64,000 nt of DNA, taken from NCBI GenBank assembly GCA_963576475.1, contig OY754981.1, positions 30,542,132 to 30,606,131 on the forward strand, given 5' to 3'. Shown here piece by piece: positions 31,476 through 43,112 of this stretch (its first letter is position 1; each line of letters opens with the position of its first letter). Origin of the DNA: Molanna angustata (lineage: Eukaryota > Arthropoda > Insecta > Trichoptera > Molannidae). The notes under the pieces were generated by a model, which did not search any database, was not told where the DNA came from, and saw nothing but the letters and a program-made list of their open reading frames with translations. Both the position numbers and the translations under genes were made by a program.

Positions 31476-31800
31476 AACTGTTGATTTGATCAAGAAAATT
31501 AATATATCCTAACATATCGATATCCTAACATATCGACAAAGTATCAAGCCAAGATACACGAGATTTGTATGCCAGGTCTATATTTTTCACAGTTTTTTTC
31601 AACTTTGAAGTCAAAATACACCAACTTAGAGGATATATGTAAGTTTCGTACGTGGATTTACTCAAAATTTGGAGTAGAGAATTTAGTTCACTTTGATCCG
31701 CTCAATGCACAGAGCCTAAAATTTCAGAATTATATAGAAAGTTATGGGCCTATAAAACTTTTATACTCTTTAAAATTTCAATTGAAAACCCTGACATATT
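31476..31800 (+). mobile_element. TIR element family P, old 5' fragment (copy G)
   Basis: TATCCAACTGTTGATTTG start, a local duplication of CTAACATATCGA, then the usual CAAGCCAAGATAC and TTTTTCAACTTTGAAGTC blocks, but without the TG array or C-tract, and ending after the GAAAACCCTGACAT region. It is more diverged than other copies. Confidence 0.7.
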
Positions 31801-33049
31801 TTACATAATATATGTACCTATGTGATATCGAATACCGCGAATTATCGTGAATATTCAATATTCATGTCACAAATATGCATGCGATCTGTCGTGTCTATGT
31901 ATAGTGAACTAACTCGACTGGACACCGCAGACGGTAAGTCATCTCGGTTCCACAGAAATTGTGGAATTAGAATAGGTTGAATTCCACAGGGATGAGTCCC
32001 GAGTCCACCAGACAGACAGACAGTGGACAACGGAAATACGGGTTTATATTTATGGAATAATAAGACTAACTCTACCAGACTGAACGTCTATTCATATTTG
32101 CTGCTTTTACATTTAAACCAATCATCATAATAAGATTTACTTCAAAAACTTCATGGTATTTAAAAATATGTCTTATTTCTTTTTTTGTCTTATTTCTTGT
32201 TAGGAAATCTTGAGAAATCCTGTTACTTTATATTCGTATTTACGTATTACGAATACATATTTCAAAGTCATAGCTTGTCTCAAAGACAAGCTGGTTACAA
32301 AAGATTTATTTGACAATTAAAGCAATCTTGTTGCTTTCCCATACTCTTATAACGTACTAAAAATATTTAGTACGACATAAGCCCGCCCTTAAATTCCGTT
32401 ACTTAGACAGTAATCTGTCAATTGACAACATATCTACGAATTTTAAAGGAGCTTCCTTATTATTTTAATACAACATCCCTCATTCATTTCACTCAGTTCA
32501 TCAAATTAGTTATATTGACATATTCTCAAACTCCAAATTAACTTTCAAAAAACACATAATATCCCAGTTCGTAACCTCTTAATTATATAGTTTAAATTTA
32601 TGTATAACTTCTCTCTTCATATTCTCATGTTTAATTATTGTTGATTTTCATGTTTCATTTGTTTAATCTTTAAATCTACAACTCTAAACTTACTATGTAA
32701 CATCCACCCGCAACATAATAATCATGTAAAATAGACACTGCACCTTCCGTACACTGCATAGTGTAGTGTAGTGTAGGTAGGAAATTTATATACAGCTACA
32801 AACAATTCTTATTATGATATGTACTTCCCATATATAAGCTATTATGCGCAGAAATATTTGTGCATTCATGCCTGTATCTGTGCTTTATTAAATAAAATAA
32901 AAATAAAAATAAAATATCTCTTCGTGGTATAATGAAAGTTAATTTAATTTTTTTTTTTAAAATCATAATTCATATATCAAGGCAATTCAGTGTTGATAAT
33001 ACAGGAACACTTATAGCACTTTTTCTCTTTCTACTTCATGGTCACAATC
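31801..33049. other. Spacer with weak exon-like signal at 31879-31933
   Basis: Mostly AT-rich. A short open stretch from ATG at 31879 ends GCAGACG/GTAAGTC at 31933, resembling a first exon with donor, but nothing else supports it. TATTTAGTACG at about 32364 and a GTGTAGTGTAGTGTAGG run at about 32762 are the only other notable words. Confidence 0.35.
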
Positions 33050-33499
33050 CTAGGATTGGTTTGCACTCCATCTGTAGCTATACATATCTCTGTTGTACGC
33101 CAGCCTCTTCACTACTTGCTTGATCATCTGGTCCATATAACTGTCTCTAGGGTGGCCTCTATAGTTTCTTCCTTCCGTCATTCCTTCGGCGATAATAACA
33201 AGCAGACCCGGATGTCTGATATTTAGCCAATCCATTTGGATCGTTGTCAGCCAATCCTCAATAGAAGTTTTCTCATTTCTCTGATTCTCCTCAAGTATCA
33301 CGACGTTTGGAATATGATCTGACCAATGGATCCGAGCCATGTGCCTATAGCACCACATTTCGAAGGCAGCCAGATGTCCCACATTCTTGCCGGCTGATAG
33401 TCTACGTTTCGCTGCCATACATAGCAGCACACTCCAGACAAGAGTTTTATTCAAGTTCTTCCTAAAATTGATATCAATGTTAGGTGATTCAAATATCAT
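33050..33499 (-). pseudogene. LINE reverse transcriptase C-terminal relic, second lineage
   Basis: The 149-codon minus frame reads KNLNKTLVWSVLL, AAFEMWCYRHM, IHWSDHIPNVVIL, then HPGLLVIIAEGMTEGRNYRG and HPRDSYMDQMIKQV. These match the C-terminal half of an RTE-like LINE lineage different from the 28.6-kb copy (signature rrLaAFEMWcwRrM ... GRnYRGRPRdsYmdQ). The frame is still open, but key cysteines and arginines differ (CMAAKRR for YGCETW), so it is degenerate. 5'-truncated. Confidence 0.72.
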
Positions 33500-33609
33500 A
33501 GATTTTTGTTGAAGGCAACTTTTGCCTGTTAAACTCTACTTATTTTTTTCTGCCTTTGATCGATCATCTTGAGATACCTATAAAAAAACTATAAAATAAA
33601 TAAAATTAT

Positions 33610-33770
33610 TTGCATACTTCTTCTCTTCTTCTTCTTCTTATATTAGGCCTAAGGGCCTGTTATTTGCAGAGACGTTGTTCTGCGAGGTTGAGTCTCAGCT
33701 GTCCTTCCACCTCTTTGGTGGTCTGCCTGGTGGTCGTCTTCCTTCGGGTCGGCTGTGTGTGCTATGTAAG
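33610..33770 (-). pseudogene. LINE 3' end with GRPPKRW motif and AAG tail
   Basis: The minus strand encodes GRRPPGRPPKRWKDS and then a stop. It is followed by CAACCTCGCAGAACAACG and a (AAG)n tail seen as the CTTCTTCTTC run at 33619-33645. The same 3' end occurs at 56517-56640. It is a short 5'-truncated insertion. Plus-strand frames here are shadows. Confidence 0.62.
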
Positions 33771-33877
33771 GGATCCTGGATGCCTCCATACTATTTACAT
33801 GGTACATAATATAACAACAAAAGTAACGACTTAATTAGTAATATGTCAGAAACAGGATTACTGAAGAAATATTTTAG

Positions 33878-33935
33878 TTGGTCTTACACCCTCGGTCTTG
33901 GTCTTGGTCATGCATACTCATTGAGCCTTGGTCTT
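33878..33935 (+). repeat. Vestige of the 31-bp minisatellite
   Basis: TCGGTCTTGGTCTTGG and GCATACTCATTGAGCCTTGG match a diverged A/C unit of the 311-895 array, about 33 kb away. Only one to two units remain. Confidence 0.6.
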
Positions 33936-35290
33936 TTAAAAAAAAACTCTGTTAAAATTCAATAGGTAATTTATTTATTTTATTTTTCATTTATTTACCT
34001 TTTATCACACTATATTTATGACAATAATAAGTAGATTACTGCTGCCCAACTAGGAAATCCTGTTCTAGGGCTAGCAGTTCAAAATTTATATTGACAATTA
34101 TATGCAATTATGAACCAGGTGATTGTTACCGTTCCACACTAAATATGTACACAATCTCAACTTTCTGCACTCACAATCATTACCTCAACAAACATATGGG
34201 CTCACACAAAACAGATCAATCAGGTCCCAATGTCCGCCATAATATCTGTCATAAATCCTATCTCTGACGAGATTTTTATTTCAGAGCCATAGAAAAAGAC
34301 TAGTTTACTATGTTGGTGTTACAACGAAACATCCCAAAAAATACCAATAGTATGTGGATATTAGTACGCAGTTAATTGCTTAAAAGAGGTTTATAAAATA
34401 TTCCAAGACAGCAAGATTGTTGGCCTTGTAAAGCAAGTCTCGCAAGACCAAGACTGCTAGAATTATGTACTTATGCTCATCATTAATCCTATAGCCAGTG
34501 TTTCACAAATACTCGAAACACTAAAAATGGCTTAAATTGTAATGTTTTGGTAAATTATCAATTAAATTACAAATGGATTGGTCATTTTTATAAACTTAAA
34601 GTATTCATATTACGCTCCAACTCTTGTTAAGTTTAAACAATTAAGCCGGTATTTCGCATGAATAAATCACTATATAGGTATGTAGGTATATATTTTGTTG
34701 ATTCATAATTATGTTGAGTTATTATAATTAAGATGAAAGATCATTCTATTGACAGATGATATAATTGTTTATACACGGGCAGTGGTACAATGTCATTCTC
34801 ATAGTAAAATCAACATATTTGAAATATTTAGACGTATGACTAATATAATATGAGTAAATCGATATAGTACCAAAATTACCAGATAAATTTATCCTCATTA
34901 TTCCAAGAATATGTGGAAAAAATTATGAATCAAATATTATGTGATTTTATAATGAATACAGTATTCGATAAATAATTTTTTCAATGTATTTTATTAAATA
35001 CCTAAATGATTATGTATGAGTTTGACCAGAAAAAAATTGAACCAAAAAAATCTTGATTGATTTGATTAAGCCCACTAGTGTGCATTATATTTGTTTATAC
35101 TATGTACAAAAAGTTAAATAAATAAATAACTTAATATTATAACTTCTTACTGCTTGCGTGCTTCCTTTTTATAAAGTAATGCACACCTGTCACTGGTTAC
35201 CCTACATTGTGATTGTATGAATCAATAAAAAACGATATTATGACGAAAACCTTATTAAATACAAATGCGTGGTGATACTGTTGTTTATTT
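33936..35290. other. AT-rich spacer
   Basis: About 33960-34090 has A/T-rich sequence then CCCAACTAGGAAATCCTG and TCTAGGGCTAGCAG, like the LINE-3'-type block at 10690 and 60078. GCAAGACCAAGACTGC at about 34440 is another reversed minisatellite-like word. The rest is unassigned. Confidence 0.4.
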
Positions 35291-35560
35291 TGAAATTCAA
35301 AATGGCGGGTGATCTTAATTCGAATACGTATTTTAAAAAACGAACATTTACTGCGGAATATTGTTCAAACGTGTGAGCAATATGGCGCTGGCGCATTATA
35401 AATTTTTTCGAATCATTTTCTTTGTTTGTTCCTTTTCCTCAAATAAGCGACCTCACATGATTCGTGGGTGTGTCATGGAAAATAAAAGTTGAATATTCTG
35501 ACGAAAAGTCGGAAATGCGTCGCGTCACAAAAGCCCGCTGAAAAATAAACAAGATGGTTC
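35291..35560. promoter_or_regulatory. Possible regulatory island with ATGGCG motifs
   Basis: A single-copy, GC-richer island. AAAATGGCGG (35299-35308), TATGGCGCTGG (35381) and AAGATGGTTCCGCG (35551) resemble YY1/Pho-type sites (core GCCAT). The frame from the first ATG stops after about 22 codons, so coding is unlikely. No initiator or TATA pair is convincing. Weak call. Confidence 0.22.
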
Positions 35561-35840
35561 CGCGTAGGTCAATTTGTCATAGATTACGCCCGTCGTGTTG
35601 GCGCTATGTGACTTACTACGGGGGGGGTCTCTTTATTTTCTTCTCTGACCACAATTTTCTATGGAATTGTGTCACAATATGTCTATATTTAAAAAAAGTG
35701 CGCGTCATCATTGAAGCATTCGGAACATGTAAATAAAAAGAGTTAATTTTGATTTTGAAAATGGAACGAAATCACGAATAACAAAATTTTTCATTTTCTC
35801 TTCGATGAAATCTCGAAGGAATAGTACCTACCTACATAGC

Positions 35841-36028
35841 CCACAACACACAGCGACACATTACATAGCACACACATGCCTACACACACACAGATACATT
35901 GTGCTGAAATTTTCAGAGTGCAATCTCGGCAGCATGATACTAGTTGATAATCTGCAATGAAAAATAGCCTTATAATTGCGAAATCATAACTTCCCACTTT
36001 ATCCCCTCGGGTTAGTGGGGAGTAAAAA
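35841..36028 (+). mobile_element. MITE family V, 3' part, copy d
   Basis: ACACACAGATACATTGTGCT to GGGTTAGTGGGGAGTAAAAA. It contains the intact target GATAATCTGCAATGAAAA corresponding to the Helitron insertion point in copy b. The 5' part is absent. Confidence 0.75.
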
Positions 36029-37021
36029 TCGGGATTTCTCAACCTTTTTTTATCAAGAAAAACATTTTTTTATAAAAAGTTTTGTATTTGACTACTTATA
36101 TTTCAGTTTTTTTTTTAATATCAAAAAACCACCAAAATATTTCATCGAAATGACTTATTTTTCTACAAAAAACAATTACATTATGTGATTATATTTGCTA
36201 TAATGTGATATATAGGTATTTACATATCAAATATAATTACATATCCTACTTACCTACATATCAAATTCTTTTTATCAATTTTAGTCAAAATTGAATTTAG
36301 TTACGACATCGTTTCATATAAATTATAGTCATATAAGTTATAGTTTGATACTTAATCTTCAAATATACATACATAACATCAAGTTGATTAGGTGGTACCT
36401 ACCAATCGGGGTAGGAAAAAGGACTATACTCCACACTACACACGACACATGTATTGTATAGGAAAACAAAATATTTTGATATATTACATAATTTGGATTT
36501 AAGGTTTTATAGTGTGGTAGGTACGTTTATTGCATATTTATTTATTTATTTATTTTATTAACGGCGTTTGCCATTTACAAGAATAATTCAAAAGATACAA
36601 AATAAAGTACATAATGTGTGATAATGTATATAAAAAAAAACAAACATATCCAATCAATAGACCATGAAAATAATGCAAGAAGAAATCAATACAAAGAAAA
36701 ACTTATAAAAAATACATATAAAAATACATACAAATAAAATTTAACCAAAAAATAAAGAGAAAACAAATGAAAGTAGGTATAAACTGAATGAACAAATAAA
36801 CAATATAGGTAAAGTATGTAGGTATGAATAATAAAATTAAACACGATCAGTGTAATTTAACCCGTAGGGTATTTCTGTGATTATTTATATTGCCTATAAA
36901 CAGATCCATATTCATTGACTATTGACTAGCATATTCATTGCTCAACCTCTATAACATACATGGATACTATGCATATAGTATCGCCACCGACAGTTGCATC
37001 TTATGTGTTACATGCAACTTT
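36029..37021 (+). mobile_element. TIR element family P, copy H, interrupted
   Basis: Begins inside the family (GGGATTTCTCAACC), continues through the ATTGAATTTAGTTACGACAT and GGGGTAGGAAAAAGGACT blocks, breaks at about 36530 and resumes at about 36950 with CATAGTATCGCCACCGACAG and TTATGTGTTACATGCAAC. The piece at 36535-36900 is a separate A/T-rich insertion. The 5' third including the TG array is missing. Confidence 0.65.
36535..36900 (-). mobile_element. A/T-rich insertion, probably a retroelement 3' end
   Basis: Starts with (TTTA)n, then AACGGCGTTTGCCATTTAC and a long A-rich stretch. The T-run at the left suggests a reversed poly-A-like tail. No coding remnant. Confidence 0.35.
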
Positions 37022-37109
37022 TTAATAGTAAGGTTCACGTCTAGCCACTATTCTTTGTTGTTTTTTTTTCTTTTTATATTCTCTCTCTTAATTGGAGATT
37101 TGATGTTAT

Positions 37110-37312
37110 TTATGATGAACATTTCCTTGCACTCTGCGTAAGTAGCGTGCTTGTTGCCGTATGACAATTTCTTCCAACCAACCAGTGTTTCCAGCCCAGA
37201 GAAGAATTTGCGTGAGAAACAAATTAAATAAATTTTTCCTCTGCTGGGAATCGAACCCAGGACGCCCGCACAGAAACCGAACGGCTTACCAACTGTGCCA
37301 CGGCGGTCGGCA
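37110..37312 (-). mobile_element. SINE family II, minus-strand full-length copy
   Basis: Reading minus: TGCCGACCGCCGTGGCACAG, B box GGGTTCGATTCCCAGCAGAG, body and CAAGGAAATGTTCATC 3' end. Both pol III boxes are intact. It lies 88 bp right of a family P end. Confidence 0.9.
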
Positions 37313-38061
37313 ATGTATATGTAATTAATCGTATCAACAATTTCTCTGTGTCTCATAAAAAAAATTGCATTGTCAGTATTGATTGATTTCAAAAAAGGTA
37401 TTTCTCTTGTACTTGCTTTATTTGATCTTTCAGGAAGAATACCTATTCACATGACATTCCTGCCGGTGTCTGCGGTCCCCTGAGTGGAAATTCTAAGAAT
37501 TATTATCATACGTTGGTTGGTGAATTTCCAATAATATTTAGATTCATATGGAAATTCTTATGACCCTTGTATTGTGAGAATGCCGCAATAGAATAGGGTC
37601 AAAACGAAAAAGTCAATGAATGACCAATACCCACTCAAATATTTTGAGGATACAACAATAAGAAGAACATTAACTATTGTTTATCTTAACTTAATAATTC
37701 AAAAAAATATTTTACAAATTTTAATTAACTGTCTAAATTAATGTATTTTGTAATTGACTGTAATCGTAAATAAATACTCATTTATATACAGATTCATACT
37801 TATTTATGGAAATTAGAAGTTTCAAATACATGTCTAAACAAACGTGTTTATGTATAACTCCATAATACAGAATATATTGTTGTAAGTACATTTATTTACT
37901 AACTTGTCTTGTTATAATGTACTGTTTTATCAGTGATTCGTTATATTTTGATGACCAAGGCGAATTACATCAATTCACTATAGAAAATTGACACATTTCT
38001 CTGCTGCAAACGTACCTATTTTTCAATTTGATATACCATCATTATTTCTTATCAAATCGTT
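37313..38061. other. AT-rich spacer
   Basis: No recognised element or coding frame. Confidence 0.4.
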
Positions 38062-38780
38062 TTGAAAAAAATAATTTAGATAATTCGGATATTAATAAAA
38101 TATATCTTTACTTTTTGATAATGTTCTGTATAAATTCTTGCAGAAAAATAATGGCATACCCCGATTTTCAACGTTTATCTTATATTTTTAATAAAATATA
38201 GGGCGTGGTTCAACATATTTTTTTTAAATTAAAGAAGACAAAAATATCTAGAAAAATATGATGTAACGTTGCATTTATGCTTCAGGTTTAGTAAATAAAC
38301 CTAAAAAAGATTTTTTGTTATTCAGCGCCATTGCGAAATAAAAGTTTTTTTTTGGTTTATTAACTTAACCTGGGGGGCAAGTCTGGTTCGACCGGCGAAA
38401 TCAAAACCCCAGTGATTACCCATATCATGGATTTAATTATCGTATGGAGTTCTATGACATCTAAAGATATTGTAGAACTCCATATAATAATTATATCCAT
38501 GATATGGGTAATCGCAAGGGTTTTGATTTCGCCGATTGAATCAGACTTGCCCCCTTGATGCATTAATGCAACGTTTCATCGTATTTTTCCATATATTTTG
38601 AACTTCTTTAATTTATATATAAATATAACCTTATAGTTTTTTTTAGAAATTTAAGATAAATGTCAAAAATCGGGGTATGCTTATTATTTTCCTACAAGAA
38701 TATATACAGAACATAATTAAAAAGTTAAGGTATATTTTTCTTTATTAATATCCAAACTAAGTAGGTTATTTTTTTCACAA
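38062..38780. mobile_element. Long outer palindrome containing a foldback MITE
   Basis: The left arm (38062-38275) and the reverse complement of the right arm (38556-38780) share, in order, GAAAAAAATAA, GGATATTAATAAA, ATGTTCTGTATA, GCATACCCCGATTTT, TTTATCTTA, TAAATTAAAGAAG and AACGTTGCAT. The left arm has about 85 bp extra before the centre. The centre is occupied by the foldback element at 38372-38554. The arms look like the roughly 200-bp inverted repeats of an older element. Confidence 0.75.
38372..38554. mobile_element. Foldback MITE, copy 1
   Basis: A nearly complete hairpin: GGGGGGCAAGTCTGG, GGCGAAATCAAAACCC, ATTACCCATATCATGGAT and GGAGTTCTA on the left pair with their complements on the right, leaving a loop of about 18 nt (TGACATCTAAAGATATTG). 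It is non-coding. The copy at 57856-58048 has the same stem and loop. Confidence 0.9.
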
Positions 38781-39468
38781 TGACTCGTTTTGTAGTAATG
38801 ATGCAAATTCAAATTGAATAATTAGGTACGTTGGCAGCAGTCACCCTCCTTAAATATACGTAGTACGTAGGTACTTACTATTATAAAATAATTGTCTTAT
38901 TGAAATAGGTGTTTCGTTTCATATTTACGTTTATTTCGCGAATAATGGTAAAATTCAAATATAATCTATTTTTTTGCATGACATAAAAAACATAAAAAAT
39001 CTTACCTATTTTTTTACGCACCAAATTAAAATTAAACACTGTTGAATAATCAACTGCCAACCGTCAAAATATGCCGTAGCGGAAGGAAGCTGGAAGATGA
39101 TGAATCCATCTGGTCCTTGAATCACCAGTTGGCATTCAACATCCACCATGACACAGGAAGTTATATCAATTGAGCCGGAAAGCGTGGGAAAGAGTACTTA
39201 AAAAAAATCTCTCAATTATTAGGAATACAATAATCCGCATAGATTACATTTTTAATGGCATTTATATTGTTGAATATATTTCAATTTTTCTAGGAATCGA
39301 ACCGAGGAAGCTGGCGTAAAAGAAAAACAATTTATGATAATTCCATAGTTATCGGTATCAATAAATGTATAAGCATTTCGATTAAAATAGTTACACCTGC
39401 ACGGAGTAACATAAAGTAAAAAATATTTCTAGGAAAAGATGAACAAATTTTATCTTAAACAAAAATTT
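38781..39468. other. AT-rich spacer
   Basis: Mostly unassigned. A somewhat GC-richer stretch at 39055-39180 shows no splice signals or frame I trust. Confidence 0.4.
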
Positions 39469-40388
39469 CCCAACTGTCGATTCGTTCAAAAGAATGAAAT
39501 TCTATTGAAGGAAGAGGCAGTTTAAATCTAAGATGCGTGTACAAAGAACATTTTGCATGGCGTAGTGGACTTTTTGAATGCTAAAAACACCAACTTAGAG
39601 GCTTAGAATTCGGAGTAGAACATTTTATGTGAGTTTTGTGTGTCTGTGTGTCCCCCCCTTATAACTTTTGATCCGCTCAATTTACAGAGCTCAAAATTTC
39701 AGAATATATAAATAGTTATAGGCCTACAAAACTTTTATACTTAGAATTGTAAATTTTGGTTTCAGTCAGGGGTTATCAACTTTTGAAATATTGTTTTATT
39801 TATCCATCTCAGAAACCATAAAAGCTAGAACGCTGAAAATTGGTACAAACATAGACAAATACAAAATCTCAAATTAGTTTTTTAAAAAAATTCCAGGGTT
39901 TCTCAAACATTTTTTATTAAGAAAATTTTTTTTTTATGATAAATTTATGAGTTTAACTGCATATATTTCCAAATTTTTTAAAAATATCGAAAAAAGCCGA
40001 AACACCCCAACTAGATATTTTAATTTTCTATAAAAAATATTAGCATTGTATTAGCACATCTCAATTTTTTTTAACAATTTTTATAAAATTGAATTTAGTG
40101 ACGACATTGCTTCATACAATTTGTATGGCAGTCGCCTATACACAATATGTAAGAAGACTTAATAGTTTGATAGGTACTTAATCTCCAAATATACATACAG
40201 AACCATCATGCTGTTTTCATATTCCGGGTAGGAAAAGAGGACTGACCTCCATACTATCCTATCTTGACCAACATGTGTTAAAATTTTCAATAATTTGGAT
40301 TTATGGGTTTATAATTTGATTCTTATTCTTCAACTATACATACTATCGCTATCGACAGTTGGATCTCATGTGTTACATGCAACTAGTA
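39469..40388 (+). mobile_element. TIR element family P, copy B
   Basis: CCAACTGTCGATTCGTTC start and ATCGACAGTTGGATCTCATG end with ATGCAACTAGTA. The TG array is reduced to TGTGTCTGTGTG followed by a short C-tract, and about 90 bp of the 5' part (the segment around AACATATCGACAATG) is rearranged. Confidence 0.8.
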
Positions 40389-41025
40389 TTAAATGAATGG
40401 TATTTCAATATTATTTTGCTGTACCTATAATATCAAAAACATTTATACCTTAAAACGTCTTTGACTCATTTGAATTTCAACATTTCATTCAAAATTTTTA
40501 TTTAATATACGATCATCGAAACTCCCCAGTCTATCAATTATTCATACATTATTTATAATAATAATAATAGATTTTTAATTTTTTATTTATTTAAATATAC
40601 GATGTACATTTAATATTACATGTTATAAAAAGAATATTAATGTTTCCTTTCCTCATTTCCTTATTTCCGCTAGAAGCTTGTGTTTAGCAGCTCTTTACAC
40701 AGAATATATAAAACAAATCACATAGCTAAAAAAATAATTAACAATAATTATAAAAAGAACAAACATTTCAAAATCAAAAGCAATACAAAAAGAATTTAAA
40801 AATATATATTTAAAATCTAGAAAAAAAAATAAAACATAATCAAAACCATAGCACAAAATAAATAACAGATATAAAAATGAGAATTGAACCACAACCTAAA
40901 AATTAATGGAATATTAGAGAGAGTGTTTCAAATTACTTTGAGTTTCTTTTTGAATTCTTCGTAATTCTGATATTCATTGGCATATATTGATATTCATAGT
41001 ATTCATAATTTTTAAAGCGCCGTTT
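40389..41025. other. AT-rich region, possible retroelement tail
   Basis: (ATA)n and TTTATTTATT followed by an A-rich stretch (40690-40870), like other reversed retroelement tails. No gene. Confidence 0.35.
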
Positions 41026-41430
41026 AATGATTCAGGATTATTCCAAGGGCGCTTATATTCTGTCTTACATATATTTATCATTTGAACTAAACCATAAAAT
41101 TGTGACATAGTTTTTGGTGTCGCATTCAATCCGAATTTTGCCCAGCTTATAGTCAATGGTGCCCTTCCGAACAATTTAATTGCTGGACAGTCATACTATT
41201 TCAAAATCCTATTTTCTTGTGAGTTATGTTGTCGAACCCCTATTTTGTTGTAGTTCATTGCTCTGAACTGTTTTTGGAGTTGCATTCCTGGAAATTTGAC
41301 CAAGGAATAGGGGAGATTGGTTGTACAAGATTTTCTCAGAAGGACTTCTCTCTACACGTGGATTTATACATGGAGAATAATATGATGTAATTATTAGAGG
41401 TTTGAGATCAAAGGATGGAATCTGAATCAT
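41026..41430 (-). repeat. Unknown repeat; first 46 bp match 57180-57225
   Basis: GTTTAATGATTCAGGATTAT and CCAAGGGCGCTTATATTCTG at 41028-41067 occur inverted at 57180-57225, after which the two loci diverge. Two minus frames at 41030-41430 both contain NATPKT within similar contexts (GLNATPKTMSQ and SRNATPKTVQS), suggesting an internal duplication. Family not recognised. Confidence 0.4.
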
Positions 41431-41649
41431 AGGAAGAGATGACTCATCTTAATAATTCATCGAATTGTTTAACATGTATTACTGTACCTATTGCAATATT
41501 TAATGTCATCATATCATTGATTATCCATTACTGTGATAATGTTGTCATTTTTGCTCTCCACTACTATGAAATAGTGGAGAGTCATGATTTCACAATTTTA
41601 GCTTACCTTTTTTCAAGAGTGAGAGTGTATGCTATGAGTTTATTTTTTA

Positions 41650-41842
41650 ATTAAGGCTTGCTTCTCGAGCAACTAACAGGTACCTACTATGTTAAATATT
41701 AATTTAACACGCACCCAATAACAAGTTGCCACATTCGGGACATGGTATTTATCGTCTCACAGATTCAGAGTGAAAACACAATTAAAAATTGTGTTTCTAC
41801 CGGTAATCACGCCTGGTACTTTTCCCTCAGGAGTCAGATGAC
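41650..41842 (-). mobile_element. SINE family III, minus-strand copy
   Basis: TTCTCGAGCAACTAACAGG, AACACGCACCCAATAACAAG and TTGCCACATTCGGGAC, then CGTCTCACAGATTCAGAG match 26120-26240 in order. The tRNA head is badly mutated. Confidence 0.75.
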
Positions 41843-42784
41843 GTTTACTATGTAAGTTATTTCTCGTCTGTACAGCCCAAACTGTCAAATCGTTCGACAT
41901 CATATTATATTTTTTAATCAATAAAACAATAAATATTACAATTGTTTAAATTTGTACACTTTTTTTTTACTTCCCTTTCTCAAAAAGCATAAAATGTTTT
42001 TTGCTGAGAAAGTGAGTACATACAGAACGATTCGCAATTACATTAAAACGCAAAATTACACAAAACACATGGAATGGATATTGATATCATAATAGACCCT
42101 ATTCAGATTCGACTAAAATTTTTATACGGAATTTTAGTATATGAGAAATGTCAAAAAGTTGACTGCATTTATACGGGACTCATTACGTCACACCGCGCGG
42201 ATAAAATCCTTTTATCCACGGTTGCCCGATATTTTAGACGTCTTCGTACTCTGAAATCAGAAATGGACATAATATATATATGTAAAGTGCGTTAGCTGAG
42301 AGCTGATTAGATTTCCATAGACATCCGTCCATTTCTTCTCTATGATTTTATCTGTCAAAGCAATCAAAACTCCCTTGCGTCATAGAAAAATGAGTTTTCT
42401 AATTTTTGTTTAAAGAATGTACACAATGTAATTTATAAAAAAATACATTTAGGTATTGTCAGCCTTTAAGAGTAAAGGAGTGTACAATAACTAGGTATGT
42501 ATGTAGTAGTCTTGGCTACTATTTTCTCGAATTTCTCTCTATTATAGCTCCCATCAAACTTCTTGAACTTTTATGCCTTGGAGGGAGGCGGTTTGCGTAA
42601 ATATATACCAACCAAGCAAAAAACACAAAAAAATGTATTCTGCGCACCCACCTTACTGGTTGAAGTTGTTTTACGATAACAATACTATAAAGTATACATA
42701 CGTTATAGTGGAGATTTATGATTTCGCAATATTGCCATTGATGCAGCGTGACATTTCAGTTTCTGCAACAATTAAGTAAATTAA
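41843..42784. other. Unassigned spacer
   Basis: Contains ATTACGTCACACCGCGCGG and the palindrome GGATAAAATCCTTTTATCC near 42185-42220, and the repeat word TTCCATAGACATCCG with CTTCTCTATGATTT (42312-42350) shared with 13060. No gene is supported. Confidence 0.4.
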
Positions 42785-43112
42785 GTTAGATTAGATAACG
42801 TTTGGTTAGGTTAGGTTAGTATTTTTTTTATATTTTTTAAGTCACGCCAAGTCTAATTTCTAGACTTGTCGGCGTGTTCTCAAGACAATATCTATGTATA
42901 CTTTAAAAATAACAAACAACATTACAGTAAAAAGAGACATACATTTAACAAGAAGTGCTATAATACAGGCAAACATATACAATAATTATTAATATTTTTT
43001 GTAGATATGTTGCTGATACAAAGATTACACCTAAAATATTGATTGATATGTAATTATTTAATAGAATAACCCAGAACAAAGTAAAACTAACCTAAAAAAC
43101 AACCTAATCTAA
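42785..43112. mobile_element. Possible MITE with TTAGG-rich inverted ends
   Basis: The left end GTTAGATTAG then GGTTAGGTTAGGTTAGT is mirrored at the right by AACTAACCTAAAAA then CAACCTAATCTAAC. The inverted ends are about 35 bp and imperfect; the interior is A/T-rich with an inner AAGTCTAATTTCTAGACTT palindrome. No target duplication is clear. The TTAGGTTAGG word is only three units and need not be telomeric. Confidence 0.45.

Noticed and set aside
31879..31933. Possible first exon with GTAAGT donor
   Set aside because: Only 18 codons, no promoter motif and no composition change. One donor match is expected by chance in 64 kb.
42803..42820. Interstitial telomere (TTAGG repeat)
   Set aside because: Only about three units; better explained as the end of a small element.
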